A stretch of 64,000 nucleotides of DNA from Cycas panzhihuaensis. Taxonomy: Eukaryota > Cycadophyta. The translations under genes were made by a program, and so were the position numbers. This document shows positions 32,920-45,561 of this stretch, piece after piece (within the stretch, counting starts at the first letter, position 1; every line of letters begins with the position of its first letter). The DNA lies in assembly GCA_023213395.1 (NCBI GenBank), contig CM041465.1:240877741-240941740 (forward strand), given 5' to 3'. The notes beneath the pieces are model-generated. The model saw nothing but the letters and a program-made list of their open reading frames with translations. It was not told the DNA's origin and did no database searches.

Positions 32920-32932
32920 CCCTCTCTTAATA
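32920..32932 (-). other. copia-2 polypurine tract
   Basis: Minus-strand AAGAGAGGG abuts the LTR start. Weaker than in copia-1 or copia-5 but in the right place. Confidence 0.65.
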
Positions 32933-32984
32933 GAAATTTCATTTCTTCAGATGCTGAGTCAAATCTAAATCATTCAAACTTCAG

Positions 32985-34870
32985 TTTACCAAGTGCTTTA
33001 GTGAAGATGTTTACACCCTGGTCTTTACTAGGATGATAGATGAGATCAACTTCTCCATTTTAGATATGCTCATGGATGAAGTGATGGTGGACCTTAATGT
33101 TCTTGGTTCTAGTATGGAATATAGGATTCTTTATCATCTTTAACACACATTAATTGTCACAGTATAAGATGGTTAGTGAAGTCTACTGAAGTCTAAGCTT
33201 AGTGAGAATCCTTCTAAGCTAAATCAACTCAGTTGTGGCATGGACAACCACTTTATATTCTATTTTAGTGGGGGAAATGGTAATGGTGGGTTACTTTTTA
33301 TATCTCCATAAGATTACAACTAAGCTCATATCAAATAATAACCTAAAGTTGAATGGCATGTATCTTGACAACTAGCCTAATCAACATCTGTATATCTCTT
33401 TAGAGTATGTGATTTAGTCTTATTATACTCAAGGATAAACTAATGAGTACCATAAATAAATTTGAGGATCTTGGTGGCTATGTTCTAATGAGATGCTTTG
33501 GATTATGACATATACTTAGAGTATATCCCTACTCCATATGAGATGTTTAAGTGAGTGTGAGTGAGATAGACTAGACTCCTAACTAACTATCGGTACAAAG
33601 TAAGATCAAAAGGTTTTCCTCATTCATCTAGGTTTAACTTGGTTCCTATCTGTATGGGAATTAGTGCAGGCTACATTCTATCATCCTAAATCTTTCTAAC
33701 AATTCATTGGTATACTTGGTTTAAATTAGAAGGATGTGTCTTAGTTCTTGCCAAAATTTAATTCTAAGGAAGTAGTGAAGTAGACCAAGATTAGTCATCT
33801 CAAAATTCCTCTTTAACTCTGATTAGAGCCAAGAAATTTCATTTGTATCATTGCTAGTGATAACAAGGTTATCCAAATAAAGTATAATGATGGTGATCAA
33901 ATTGTCTCTAACCCAAATATAGAGATCAGGGTCAGAGGGCAAATGATTGAATCCATGCTGCATGAGAAATACATCAATCTTTGCATACCAGGTATGTGGT
34001 ACCTACATGAGTCTATAAAGGTCTTTCTTGAGTCTACAAACTAAGTGTTCTTATCTTAGAACATCATAGCCTAAGGTTTGTTTCAAGAAAACCGCTTCTT
34101 TGAGCTATCCATTAAAAAAAGTACTCTTAACATCTATTTGGTAAGTAGGCCATCTAAATTGGGCTACTAGGGAAAAAACCAAACAAAATATGGTCATGTT
34201 GGCTACTGGTGCAAAGGTCTCATCATAGTTAATTCCTTCTTGATGTTTGAAATCTCTTGCAATAAATTAATCTTTATGATACTCTATAGTGTCATTTGTA
34301 TGGAACTTTATCTTGTATAGCCATCTACAATCAATTGCTTTCTTCCAAGTGGTAATTTAGTTAGCTTCCAAGTGTCATTTTTTAAGATAGAATTCATCTC
34401 TTCATCCATAACTAGTTTCCACATTTGGTCTTTGACTACCTCTTCAAATATAAAAGGCTTAAGAGTTTTAAGAACATGTTCCATAAGGGTAAAGTTTGTG
34501 GAGTGTCTCATCTTAGAAGGCCTCTTTACAACTATGGGAAGAGGAGGAGCATCATTTAAAATCTATTGCACCCACTAAGGAGATGGCTGAAAGCTAGTGG
34601 CTTCCACCTAAATGTCATCAATTGAAATAGGAGACAAATTTATGCTTACTTAAGTGGATGAAAAAGAAGCTATTAGAACTGATGATGGACCAGGAGTATA
34701 ATATTAAGTTGGTACAGGTGGATCTAAAGGTTGTCCAAGGGTCACTTGTATTGCACTAACTTCATCTTCTACTATAATCAAATATGGAGGAGGTGACAGT
34801 ACCTATGGTTCTTCTGTAAAGATTACATATCATGTTATGTAAGCTTGGTTACCAACTATGTCAAAGACTT
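32985..34870 (-). pseudogene. pol: copia-2 reverse transcriptase and RNase H
   Basis: The RT start is the cleanest piece: 34511-34308 reads KDQMWKLVMDEEMNSILKND, matching the W-x-x-A-M-x-E-E-M-x-x-L-x-x-N block of copia RT. The catalytic box near 33897-33883 reads YLDNL, with the second Asp changed to Asn. The RNase H C-terminus ends with NIFTKALGKLKFE near 33013-32975, the equivalent of the A-D-I-F-T-K signature. Numerous stops and shifts between. Confidence 0.85.
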
Positions 34871-36115
34871 TATAGGCTTTCCAACTAGGTATATAACTTA
34901 GGAAGATGCACTTAAGGCTCTTATCATCAAGCTTCTTTCTATTATCCTTTAAGATATGTTTTTATGTTGTGCAACAAAAAATCCTTAAGTAAGCTATAGA
35001 TGGTTTCTGACTTGACCAAGCTTCTTTGGGAGTAATATTCCTAACTACAAGTATGGGACTTATATTGGTTAGGTAAGTAGTTGTGGCAATGGAATCAATC
35101 CAAAATCTAGTAGAAATGTTGGCCACACTAAGCATGACTTTTCCTTTATTGATCAAAGTTTGATGCATCCTTTCAGCTACACTATTCTATTGGGGTGTAT
35201 AAAGAGTAAAAAAATTACACTGGATGCCATGTTCTTTGTAAAAGTTATTGAACAAAATTAAAATATATTCACCACTATTATCAGATCTAAGCATCTTGAT
35301 TCACATCCCACTTTTATTTTTAGTAGCAGCTTTGAACTCTTTGAATCTATCTAGGCTTGATATTTATCTCTTAAGAAGTAGACCTATACTTTCCTTGAGA
35401 AGTCATCTATGAAGGTGATGGAATATCAACTACCATTGAGAGATTGGGTGGACATAGAGCCATAAATATCATAATGTACTAACTCTAATGGTTATGAAGC
35501 TCTCTATGCATTCATGGAAGGGAATTTTTCTCTTTATTGCTTTCCCTTTAGGCATACCTCATATGTGTTCCAGTATCTCTTAATTTTGAGTAGGTCATAT
35601 ACTATTTTAAGCCTAGACATGAGGTTTAATCTTTACATATTTAAATGACCTAGGCATTGATACAATAGGCAGTCTTTAGATCTATATGTGGTCACTTCAT
35701 CTTTTGAGTGGGAGTAATCTCCTAGTTCATATATATAAGAGGACTCTTCCTCAATTACATCCTTCTCCTTCTCCTATATAAGCCACCATCTTCATGTCCT
35801 ATGGCCACAAGTTTGCATGTAGCATGATTTGTAATTCTGAAAATACCCTAGCTAAAGAGGATATCTAAGTTCTACTTATCTATTTGACTAACAAAAATCA
35901 AATTCATCATCATACCAAGTATAAGGAATACATTACTAATGTAGTGTCTAATATTGGAGTCCTTCAATGTGATTAGTACCCTACTAATTTTGGCCACATT
36001 ATAAATCATGTTGTCCCTAAATATGACCATTTGAGTGTTGATTAGTTGGGTCTCTTACAACATTTTTTTAGAACCTATCATATGTCTTATTCCATTATAA
36101 TTAAGAAGCCATGTG
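34871..36115 (-). pseudogene. pol: copia-2 protease and integrase
   Basis: Near 36115-36075 the frame reads WLLNYNGIRHMIG, where copia proteases have W-x-x-D-S-G-A-x-x-H-M; the catalytic Asp is gone. Downstream, about 35475-35405 reads DIYGSMSTQSLNGS then ITFIDD, the start of the integrase core with its first Asp kept. The clearest frame (35168-34962) carries TLINKGKVMLSVANISTRFW and AWSSQKPSIAYLRIF, the conserved integrase C-terminal helices. Confidence 0.8.
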
Positions 36116-36289
36116 GTCTCATCAAGTTAAGAGGATAATGCTACAAAAAATAGGTTATATGAGGAGGGTTCATGACCATCTCCCATGTTGCCACCTTGTT
36201 GTTGATTATATTGTTAGTTCCTTTAGTTCCTATTTACGAACCATTACCTATTTTGAGGTCTTTAACCTTGTGTGGGCCTTGGATTCCAA

Positions 36290-36545
36290 TTCTACTAATA
36301 GAATTAGCCTTGAGGTTGATATGATAGCCCCCCTTCAAATAGAAAGGGCCTCCTTGTTACTAAATAGAACCACATTATTGATAATAAGGGCCTCCTTGTT
36401 GTGGAAAAAAGGGTTTTTAAGGAGGGCATCGTCCTCCTTATTAATAAGAAGCTCCTTATCTTTTTGTATTGTAACTAGGGCCTCCTTGATGATATGTAAG
36501 TGCTCCTTATTGATAAATGATAGGTGGTTGTTGATAAACTAGACC
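36290..36545 (-). repeat. Q-G-G-P-Y-rich tandem repeats at the C-terminus of copia-2 gag
   Basis: On the minus strand this stretch encodes repeated blocks such as QGGPSYN, GGPYYQ, GGPFYL and QGASY, each separated by TAA/TAG stops that stand where Gln is expected. At DNA level, GGGCCTCCTTGTTG-type units recur every 30-45 bp on the plus strand. It lies just downstream (in gag direction) of the degraded zinc knuckle. Confidence 0.7.
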
Positions 36546-37532
36546 ATATACTTGGCTCTCCTAGTTTTATAAGAGTTGTAAATTAGTTTGTCTTCTCCTA
36601 CATTCAATAGCTAGGTGTCCAAATTTTCCATAATAGAGGTAGGTTATATTTTATTTACCCTACTAGCTCTTTTGAGACTATCCCTATAGTTGATGTTATG
36701 ACTATTGAAGTTACTGATTTAGATAGAAGGAGGAGGAGGTGCCAACAAGATGTTGTTAAGCTAGCTACAGATGTGACTCTTGTGATATAGAGAGAGAGTC
36801 TGAGAGTTGATCTAGGTCTTATTATTGACTAAGCTATTAGGTTTCTCTATTAATAGTCTTACCTTTTTTTGAGTTTCAGGCTACAAAGGTAGGAGTTGAG
36901 TTAGATGTCGATGTCACCCCTAGTCGGTTGAGAATATTTTCCACTCGAAGTAAGAGCCTGTTAAAGGTTATGAAGTCCATCTTGGAATAGTTGTCATGAA
37001 ACTTAGAGATAAAGGAGTTGTATTCAATAGGTAAAATGTTTATAATGCTTGAGATTAGATCATGGTCGAAAGGAGGCTCACGAAGGATAATCAATTAGTT
37101 TCTAATAGTTTTGAATTCAGTCAAATGATTTGTAATGTTTCTAATAAAAGGCATGGCAAATAGGCAAGCCTTAAGGTTAAGGGACCTATATTCATCCTTC
37201 CTCTTATAGAGGGAACAAAGTATGGTCTAGGCTTTATTTGAACATTATGATATTTTAATGTTTTAATCCACTTGGTCTTCAACTACCAAGTGGAGGAAGG
37301 ATGATGCTATGTTGTCCTTAGCTTTAAAATTTATTAAGGCAACAGGATCAGGCAGAATAGTTTTAGTGGAATCATTAGGATCTTGAGTGGGCTTAGGCAT
37401 GGGTATGTCCCCATTGACATAGGCCCAATATTCATTCATGATAAACAAGTTTTTGACTTACTTTTTCCATAGTATAAAGTTATTAATGCCATCGAGTTTG
37501 ATGTTGTTAGAAAGAAGTATTTATAATTCCAT
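36546..37532 (-). pseudogene. gag: copia-2 gag remnant
   Basis: The start at 37532 gives MEL.ILLSNNIKLDGINNFI, with one stop, then W-x-x-x near the N-terminus as in copia gag. Two open stretches follow: 37448-37263 (YWAYVNGDIPMPKPTQDPND, with ..KAKDNIASSFLHLVVEDQV) and 37094-36876 (PFDHDLISSIINILPIEYNS, typical of gag helices). Near 36630 the zinc knuckle reads YYGKFGHLAIECRR and lacks the first two cysteines. The start was chosen because it opens the frame and gives the right spacing. Confidence 0.8.
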
Positions 37533-39422
37533 GTTTAAGAGGTTTTTGTGTTTGATGTTTTTAAAGTTTTTATATGACGAGGTACTAATCTACCTAAGTG
37601 TCTTCTAATCTAGGATTCTAAGGTAAAGGGTCTATAGGAAAGCTCTAGATTGCTATCATGTCTAATAGCGCTTACCCACAAGTGTAAACCAAGGACTTAA
37701 TATACTAGTACGTGAGCTCAAGGGCTCGATATACCTAAGTATGTAGGTTGTTAAGAAGGTTCTAAGACCCCCCTGATTTATTTCTTTACCTATACCAATC
37801 TTATGTCGAACGACAAATCTAATAGTAAGAACTTACTAACCAAGGCACTCACCCCCCTAGGTATAGCCTAGTCTCCAAACTCCAAAATATAGGGTATCCT
37901 CCTTAGCCTGCCACCTATTACACTTTATAGCCAATGATGTTCCTCATCTAATATGAATAGGCCAACAGTATATATATGGTGATAACTTCAAGGGTCCTAA
38001 CTATTCCCCTTATAAGGCTAGAAATGTGGGTTTAATTCAAAAGTTATCTTTCTTAATGTAAAAATTTAATTTTTTAAGTAAGTTTCTTATACACAAGAGG
38101 TTCTTTTTAAAGTAATGAATGAAATGAAAAGGAAATAGAATGCTCTTAATGGGCCAAGCTTTAAGAGTTAACTTCTTCAACCTTCTAAGAGTAACTCCTA
38201 CATATGAGACATTACCAAGTACTTATTATCCTTAAAAAATAGAATTGAATAGCTAAAAATGATAAGACACAACCTAATCTAGTAAAAGAACCTCAAGAAA
38301 TTTGAAAAATACCTTCAAATCTTGAAAAATATGGCTTAAATAGCTCAAATACAAGGGTTAACTTGAGTAGCTAATATCTCCTTCAAATCATCTCTAAATA
38401 TAGATCAATTTAATTTTAAGTTTAGAGATTTAAATCAACTTTTTGACACTTTAGATGGTTTAAAAATTAATGCACGGTTGAGGAGATATCACAAAAATAG
38501 TATAGGTACCTTTTTATACCCAAAAATCAAATGGAAATAAAGTTAAGCTCCCTTCAAATTGGCTCCTGGTCACGTGTAGGTCCCATGTGACCATCTCCTA
38601 ATGTTGTTAGGGGGTTGATAGATATGAGAAGTTATCCAAAGGAGTTTATAACTTTTTCACAATCAAAATAGATTAAGTCTAGCTTATTTAGGCTTAAAGT
38701 TTGCCCTTTAGTCAAAGAAAAAAGGTCATATGCAGCCTTAATGTCATCAAATGGAGGGGTTGAAGTGGATCTGAATAGATCTTAAATCTAATTTAATATC
38801 ATTTCATTAAATTAATAAATCATAAGATTAAAAAAATCAAAATTTTCAATGTTTTGAGGTCGCACAACATGTATGTGAGGTGCACAAGCCTCATGGAGGT
38901 TCAACAAGCTTGAAGGTACCTCAAATGAACACCAAATGTCATGAAATTTTAGAGGGGGCATGCAGGACCTAGATGGAACTAACAAAATATGTAGGACTTA
39001 AAAAGATACTCTGTAAAGTTCACACGAAATTGCCAAAGTCACAAATCCTTTGTAGACCCTACAATGAAGAATAGAGCCAAAATTAACCAAAAAGCCCTAG
39101 AAAACAACTCTGTCAGGCATTGGAAATGAGTATGGGACTAGAACAAATCCCAATAATGCTCCAATAAGTGAAAATCATCAATAATATAGTTGTAACAAGC
39201 AAAAACATGATTTTTTACATGTTTTTTTCAACAAAATTGAGTAAAACCCTAGATAGATGCAAACGAGCTTTGAAGTCTCCTATGAGACGTTAAAATGTCT
39301 TACAACCAATTGTGTATGAGCTCCAACACTACATAAAACCTTAGATTTACCACAAAACATGAATAAAATAGAGTAAAGTGAGCTTAAAATCACTAAGATA
39401 CTCTAAAATCAAGCACACTTTA
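37533..39422 (-). other. copia-2 untranslated leader
   Basis: 1.9 kb between the primer site and gag, AT-rich and without coding signal on either strand. It seems typical of this copia family; copia-3 retains only a few hundred bases of the equivalent. Confidence 0.7.
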
Positions 39423-39434
39423 GCCCTGGTACCA
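39423..39434 (-). other. copia-2 primer-binding site
   Basis: Minus-strand TGGTACCAGGGC, three changes from the canonical TGGTATCAGAGC or its close variants, immediately following the 5' LTR end CTCACA. Confidence 0.85.
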
Positions 39435-39782
39435 TGTGAGAACAACAAGATCTAAATATGTATATCCTAAATTGAGTATAGTGATCAAAATATTAATAAA
39501 TAATCAATAAAACAGCAAATAAGAAAGACATGTAAGCATACAAATGTATGGGTGAATTTGCCACACCGTAGGCTCTCTCTCGTGTAGAGCTTCTGCATTA
39601 ATCATAATTCAACATAAAGTACAAAGGTGCAGGGCAATATTTATAGCCATCTGCCAAGATTATAATGCATTCAGATAGGCTGACCTAATGACATAAGAGG
39701 TGGAGTCAACCTTATTATCCAATGTGATTTAATTATATAAAAGGGTCTTTTTGTATAATATAGATATTAAAATTTTTTAACA
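39435..39782 (-). repeat. copia-2 5' LTR
   Basis: 348 bp, TGTTAAAAAATTTTAATATC at 39782 to CTCACA at 39435. TATA box at 39638-39645 within GGCTATAAATATTGCCCT, a block also present in the copia-3 LTRs. Confidence 0.93.
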
Positions 39783-39787
39783 CTTAT

Positions 39788-40298
39788 TTCATGCTCCACC
39801 AAGCATGAAGATATACCATTATTGGTTTACTAGATTAGTTAATATGTTTATGATGGTTTTATGCTATAATAGGGTATGAGACACTTGTCTCTTATTTTAA
39901 CACCTTGATCAATATAATTTTAATATTATTTATTACTTATATAATATAAAATCAACTAGGTTGCTCATATGGTTAGCACATAAAGGAGAGCACATGATAT
40001 GAATATGGAGAAATCATTATAAGTAAAGGGTTATTAAAGATAAAAACGTTTATGAATTATTTAGAGCACTATATTTTGTTATCTAAGTTAAATTCTACAA
40101 TGATTAATTCTACCAACTTGAATATGTCATCTTTAACTTTGAAACAAGTGGTGTAAGTCCTAAAATAAACACTAGATAAGAAATATATACAAGTTGTATA
40201 TTATAGGGATTTTCTTCCCTCCTACAATGTTTAAAAAATGAGAGATTAGAGTATTGTAGAGTATCTTTCTTCCTATTAGTAAGACCTAGGCATGGGAA

Positions 40299-40343
<45 letters not shown>

Positions 40344-41968
40344 GTCAACACATTTAAAATAAGAGGTGGAAGTCCCAAAATAAACATCATACAATAAAGT
40401 TATTGTAGTTCAAAGCTATAAGCTTTGAGTCTCACTAGTTACAAACTTAAGAAAACTCATTAAGATAATAATTTTAAAGGGATAAAACGTTATTCAAAAT
40501 TATTTTTTAGCCTTTTATAATTATTCCATGATGAAGAGTATATTGATAGCTTCCTAACAAGTGGTAGAACACCAAAGTCACACGTCATATGAGAAAGTTA
40601 TGGCTATTTGAAGTTAGCATATTTTATATTATGACTTTTATGTCAATACCTTCATGTTGAGACAACCATATTGAAATTTTCATATTGAGACTTTTTATGT
40701 CAAGATTTTTTTGGTCAAACTTTTTATATCAATTTTTTTAATGATTATGTTGACCTTAATCATTTTTCATGCCCCACCTATTTTTTATAAGCTCTCTAAA
40801 ATGGATATCCATTTATATACCTAGAATATAATTAAGGTGATAATATTATTATTTATTAATAAACTCCATCAATCAAGTGAAAAATCACACTTGGGCAACC
40901 TTTTATAATTTTGGTAATATCTCATTAGTTTGTAGGTGGATTTTGATGATTCTAATTATGTTGGAATCTTTATTCAATGGAATTCATTTATATATAAATA
41001 AATCTGATTAGAAGGACCTATAATATATGTCAATTATATTGAAACATAGAAACCATAATATGGCAGTGTAAAATTCAATCAATAAACCTTCACAGTTTAA
41101 CTCATAACTTTGCTATCTATTAATGAAATTATGTCAAATTACTCTTATTGGATTCATATTAAAAGTATCTATTCACTTTGATAGGTGGGGAGGCATTGAG
41201 AAACTCCTTATGTAAAGATATTTATGTTATATAGATGTGAAGTTATTAAACATTGCTCTAATATAAATAACCAAATATACCATTATAGTAACTATAGCTT
41301 AGATCATAGCTTAAAGGCTTGATGACTTTAATGATAAATCACCCACTATCCTTAAGAAGAAGAGCAATCTAGATAATAGAGTGAGGGGATATATTTGGTT
41401 TTTGGGATAATAAGAAGAAGATAAGAGAGGAAAAGCACAGGTTTTTAGAAGTGTGGAAGTTGGATGAAAGCGAGGCCCTAACTAAAGAGATTTTAAAGGA
41501 CTTAGATTTGGATTTGGGCTAAATTTGAAGATATATTAAGCTAAGTAGAATAAATCCAACTCCCTGTTTGGCAAAAAATTGTTTAGACATAATTTAAATT
41601 TCTTTAAGAAATAGTTACAAAGTTCAAGAAAAGGGAAAGAAAGGTTGCCTTGGGTCATAATTTAAGTTATGAATTCTATTTATCTAACTCAAGTGTGAAT
41701 CCATTGCCTAGAATTTTAATTCTAGAGGAGATTATCTAGAAAGGACTTCATCTCTTAATGACCACTAGCATCTTATATGAGAGACTTGATTAGTTGATAT
41801 CATAAACATATATGTAAGTTGTTGCTTTAACCTCATTGGTCTATTTTAGTGGTTATAAAGTATAGCTTTAAAGTAGGGTTAAGAGAGTCCCTTATATGCA
41901 AATTTTATTTATATAAAATAATTTAGGTTAAGTGATCCTCTTTTCATTTGAGAATTGAGTGAGTCTCC
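39788..41968. other. Continuation of the gypsy 3' LTR and unassigned AT-rich sequence
   Basis: The first part must continue the LTR interrupted by copia-2, but I cannot see its end. The rest has no recognisable gene. Positions about 40125-40180 and 40340-40395 share (A)AGTCC(T/C)(A)AAATAAACA and neighbouring bases, a degraded direct duplication of about 215-bp period. The last 100 bases (GAGTCC..TTTCAT.TGAG..TTGAGTGAGTC) resemble the sequence to the right of copia-3. Confidence 0.5.
40300..40342. repeat. (TA)n microsatellite
   Basis: About 21 TA units. A minus-strand frame across it (40394-40110) encodes a Tyr-Ile run and is an artefact of the repeat. Confidence 0.95.
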
Positions 41969-42351
41969 TATTAAAACTTTGTAATACCTCCTCCATTTCT
42001 TCTCTTTTATGTAAACTAATGTTTATAATATATTAATGTACCTCTGATGTAATTTAATCAAATTATATAGTAAGGTTGGGTCTACCTCCTATGTCATTAA
42101 GTTGGTCTATTCCATTGCATTGTAATCTTAGTGGATGGCTATAAATATTACCTTGCATACTTGTACATCATGTTGATTTGTGATTAATATGGAAGCTCTA
42201 CCCAATAGAGAGCCTATGGTGTGATGAATTTACCTATATATTTGCATACCCATTTGTTAAATTTGTTTACTTGATTTATTAAATATTTATCAATATTTTG
42301 CTTATTATACTTGAATTAGGGTACACATATATAAATCTTGATATTTTCACG
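41969..42351 (+). repeat. copia-3 5' LTR
   Basis: 383 bp, TATTAAAACTTTGTAATACC to TATTTTCACG. TATA box TATAAATA at 42140-42147 in GGCTATAAATATTACCTT, shared with the copia-2 LTR. Confidence 0.92.
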
Positions 42352-42362
42352 TGGTATTAGAG
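42352..42362 (+). other. copia-3 primer-binding site
   Basis: TGGTATTAGAG, a one-base variant of the initiator-Met complement, abuts the LTR. Confidence 0.85.
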
Positions 42363-42780
42363 TAGGGTTGCATTCAAACCACTATGGTGAGGTGAAGATC
42401 CTACTTCAAGCCTATCAAGCCTATGAAAAGAGCTATTTATAAAGAAGTTTTTGATGAGCTAATATATTCATATGTTAGTGACATGCATGACAGATTACAG
42501 GGTAGATGAAGCTAGTCAAGTTGCATATAGGATAAACACAACATATACTAATGGTATATTTATATGTGATTTAATGTGGATATTTCATTTATGTATGTTG
42601 GGCCCTATATTCGAAGCATGCATGTATTCACAGTTGTTCACATGATATTATATTCAATCCATAAGTGAAGGCTCTTGCAAGTGTCTGTTAATGGATTCAC
42701 TATCACTCATGGACCATTCTGGAGGCTTTTGCGAGCATCTCATAACAAGATTTACTAATAGAATAAGTATAATCTGTCAG
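42363..42780 (+). other. copia-3 leader remnant, joined directly to pol by deletion
   Basis: The segment 42660-42765 (GGATTCACTATCACTC, TGGAGGCTTTTGCGAGCAT) is shared with the copia-4 internal region on the minus strand at 29815-29711. It is followed within 30 bases by the GAG-pre-integrase domain, so gag and protease were deleted between. Confidence 0.7.
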
Positions 42781-45552
42781 TACACATGAAACAGGAAGCA
42801 AGCCTAAATAACACCTTATTGATAAGTGTCTTAAATATTTGAATATGTAAAGCTTAAACCTCATGTCTAGGCTCAAAATGGTATATGACCTACCTAGAAT
42901 CAAGAGATACAGGAATATATGTGAGTCCTACCTAAAGGAAAATAAATAAAGAGAAAAAATCTCTTCAAAAAATGTATGGAGAGCTTAATAACCATTAAAG
43001 TTAGTCCACTTTGACATTTGTAGCCTTGTGTCCACCTAATCTCTCAATGATAGCTAGTATTTCATTAACTCCATAGATGACTACTTAAGGAAGTATGGGT
43101 CTACTTCTTGAGAAATAAATATCAATCCCTAGATAGATTCAAAGAGTTCAAAACTACTGCTAAAAATCAAAGTAGGATGAAAATCAAGACCATTATATTT
43201 AATAATGGTAGTGAGTATATTTCAAATTAGTTCAATAACTTTTATAAAGAACATGGTATCTATTGTCAATTTTCTATTCCTCACACACCTGAGTAAAACA
43301 ATATAGCTAAAAGAATGGATCAAACTTTGATCAACAAAGAGAAAGCCATGCTTAGTGTTGCTAACCTTGCTACTAAATTTTGGGTTGATGCCATTTCCAC
43401 AACTACCTACATAACCAACATAAGTCCCATAGTTGCGGTTAAGAACATTACTCTTGAAGAGGCTTGGTCAAGTCAAACACCTTTTGTAGCTCACTTAAGG
43501 ATCTTTAGATACATGACATATAAACATATCCCAAAGGATAATAGAAAGAAGCTTGATGATAAGAGCCTTAAGTGCATCTTTCTTGGCTATATACCTAGTT
43601 GCGAAGCATATAAAGTTTTTGATATAATTGGTAACCAAACTTACATCACCTAGAATGTAATCTTTGTAGAAGAGCCATAGGAACTAACTACTCTTCAACC
43701 TTAGATTATAGTAGTAGATGATGTTAGTACATCACAAATGACCCCTAGATAAATATTAGAGCCACCTATACCAACTTCCTCCTATACTCTTAGTCCACCA
43801 TCAGTTATAATAGCTTCATTATTATCCACTCAAGTAAGCACAAATTTACCTTCCATTTCAATTAATGACTTTAGGTGGAAGCCACCAGCGTTTAACAACC
43901 TCCTAAGTAGGTATAATAGCTTTTAAAGGATGTTGTCCTTCTCCTACAATTGTAAAGAGCCCTGCCAAGTTGAGACATTCTACAAACTTTTCTCTCATGG
44001 CACATGTTCTTGAAACACCTGAGCCTTTCACATTTAAGTAGGTAGTCAAAGACCAAATATGGAAAGTAGTTATGAATGAAGAGATGAATTCTATCTTAAA
44101 AAATAACACTTAAGAGCTAACTCAATTACCACCTGGGAAGAAAGCAGTTGATTATATATAGTTGTATAAGATAAAATTCCATGCAAATGGCATCGTAGAG
44201 CACCATAAAACTCATTTATTATAAGAGGATTCAAATAATAGGAGGGAATTGACTATAATGAGACCTTTGCATTAGTAGCTAACATGACCACATTTTATTT
44301 AGTTATGTCCCTAGCAGACTAATTTGGATGGCTTGTTTACCAAATAAATTTGAAGAGTGTTTTCCTCAATGGAGAACTTGAAGAAGAGGTTTTCTTGAAA
44401 CAACCCCTAGGCTATGCTATTTCAAGATAAGAATACTTAGTTTTTAGACTCAAGAAATCCCATTATGGACTCAAGTAGGCACCATGTACCTAGTATGCAA
44501 ATATTGATTCCTTTCTCACATAGCATGGTTTTAATTGTTCACCCTCTGACCTGATCTCTACATTCAGGTTAGAGATAATTTGATCAACATCATTGTACTT
44601 TATATGGATGACCTTGCTATCACTGACAAGGATACAGATGGAATTTCTTCGCTTCGATCAGAATTAAGGAGCAACATAGAGATTACTAACCTCAGGCTAT
44701 CCACTACTTCCTTATAATTAAAGTTTGGAAAGAACTAAGAAACATCCTCCTGACTCAAACCAAGAATACCAATGAACTCTTGGAAAGATTCAGGATGATA
44801 TATTATAATCATGTACCAATTCCTATGGAGATAATAACCAAGTTAAACCTAAATGAACAAGGAAAACCTTTTGATCCTACTTTGTACTGGTAATTAGTTA
44901 GGAGCCTCATCTATCTCACTCACACTCAACTAGACATCTCATATGTAGTAATGATCTACTCCAGGTATATGTCATAACCCAAAGCATCTCATTAGAAGGT
45001 AGCCACTAAGATCCCAAATACATATATGACACTCATCAATTTTGCCTTAAGTACAATAAAACTAAATCATCTATTCTAAAGGGACATACAGATGCTAATT
45101 AGGTTAGTTACTAAGATACACATTATTCACCTTTAGGCTATTATTTTGATATGAACTCAACTGTAATCTCTTAGAGTTGTAAGAAGTATCCTAATGTTGC
45201 CATTTCCTCTACTAAAGTAGAATATAAAGTACTTGTCCATGCTACAACTAAGCTGATTTGGCTTAGAAGGATTCTTACTAAGCTTGGACTTCAATAAACT
45301 TTACCAACCATCTTGTATCATGACAACTAGAGTGTATTGAAGATGACAAAGAATCTTATATTCCATGTTAGAACCAATTGCATTAAGGTCCACTATCACT
45401 TCATCTATGAGCATGTTTAGAATGGAGAAGTTAATCTCGTCTACTATCTTACTAAAGACTAGGTCACCGATATCTTCACCAAAGCATTTGGTAAACTAAA
45501 GTTTGAATAGTTTAGATTTGACCTCGACATTCAAAGAAATGAAGTTGATATT
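42781..45552 (+). pseudogene. pol: copia-3 integrase, reverse transcriptase, RNase H
   Basis: Integrase: DICSL then SIDDYLRK near 43010-43095, FNNGSEYIS near 43200, FSIPHTPE, and a clean 112-codon frame at 43315-43653 with LINKEKAMLSVANLATKFW and SLKCIFLGYIPSCEAYKVF. RT: RRDEMNSI-like remnants near 44075, GIDYNETFALVANMTT near 44245, SVFLNGELEEEVFLKQPLGY near 44355-44415, and catalytic YMDDL at 44601-44615. RNase H: ISSTKVEYKVLVHATTKLIW near 45205-45260, ending with TDIFTKAFGKLKFE at 45466-45507. Many stops, mainly TAG/TAA where Gln or Trp is expected. Confidence 0.88.
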
Positions 45553-45561
45553 AAGGGAGGG
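45553..45561 (+). other. copia-3 polypurine tract
   Basis: AAGGGAGGG directly before the 3' LTR. Confidence 0.88.

Larger units (their letters stand above)
32770..39782 (-). mobile_element. copia-2: complete minus-strand Ty1/copia element
   Basis: Exact target duplication CTTAT at 32765-32769 and 39783-39787. On the minus strand: 348-bp 5' LTR (39782-39435), primer site, 1.9-kb leader, gag, protease, integrase, RT, RNase H, polypurine tract, and a shortened 150-bp 3' LTR (32919-32770). Total 7013 bp. Shares clear integrase similarity with copia-3 (AMLSVAN.. against VMLSVAN.., AWSSQ, YLRIF/HLRIF), so the two belong to one family. Many CAA/CAG-to-stop changes. Confidence 0.93.

Noticed and set aside
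36111-36542. 143-codon plus-strand frame
   Set aside because: Antisense of copia-2 gag and protease; open because of the repeated GGGCCTCCTTG units.
40110-40394. 94-codon minus-strand frame with Tyr-Ile run
   Set aside because: Produced by the (TA)n microsatellite and a degraded duplication.
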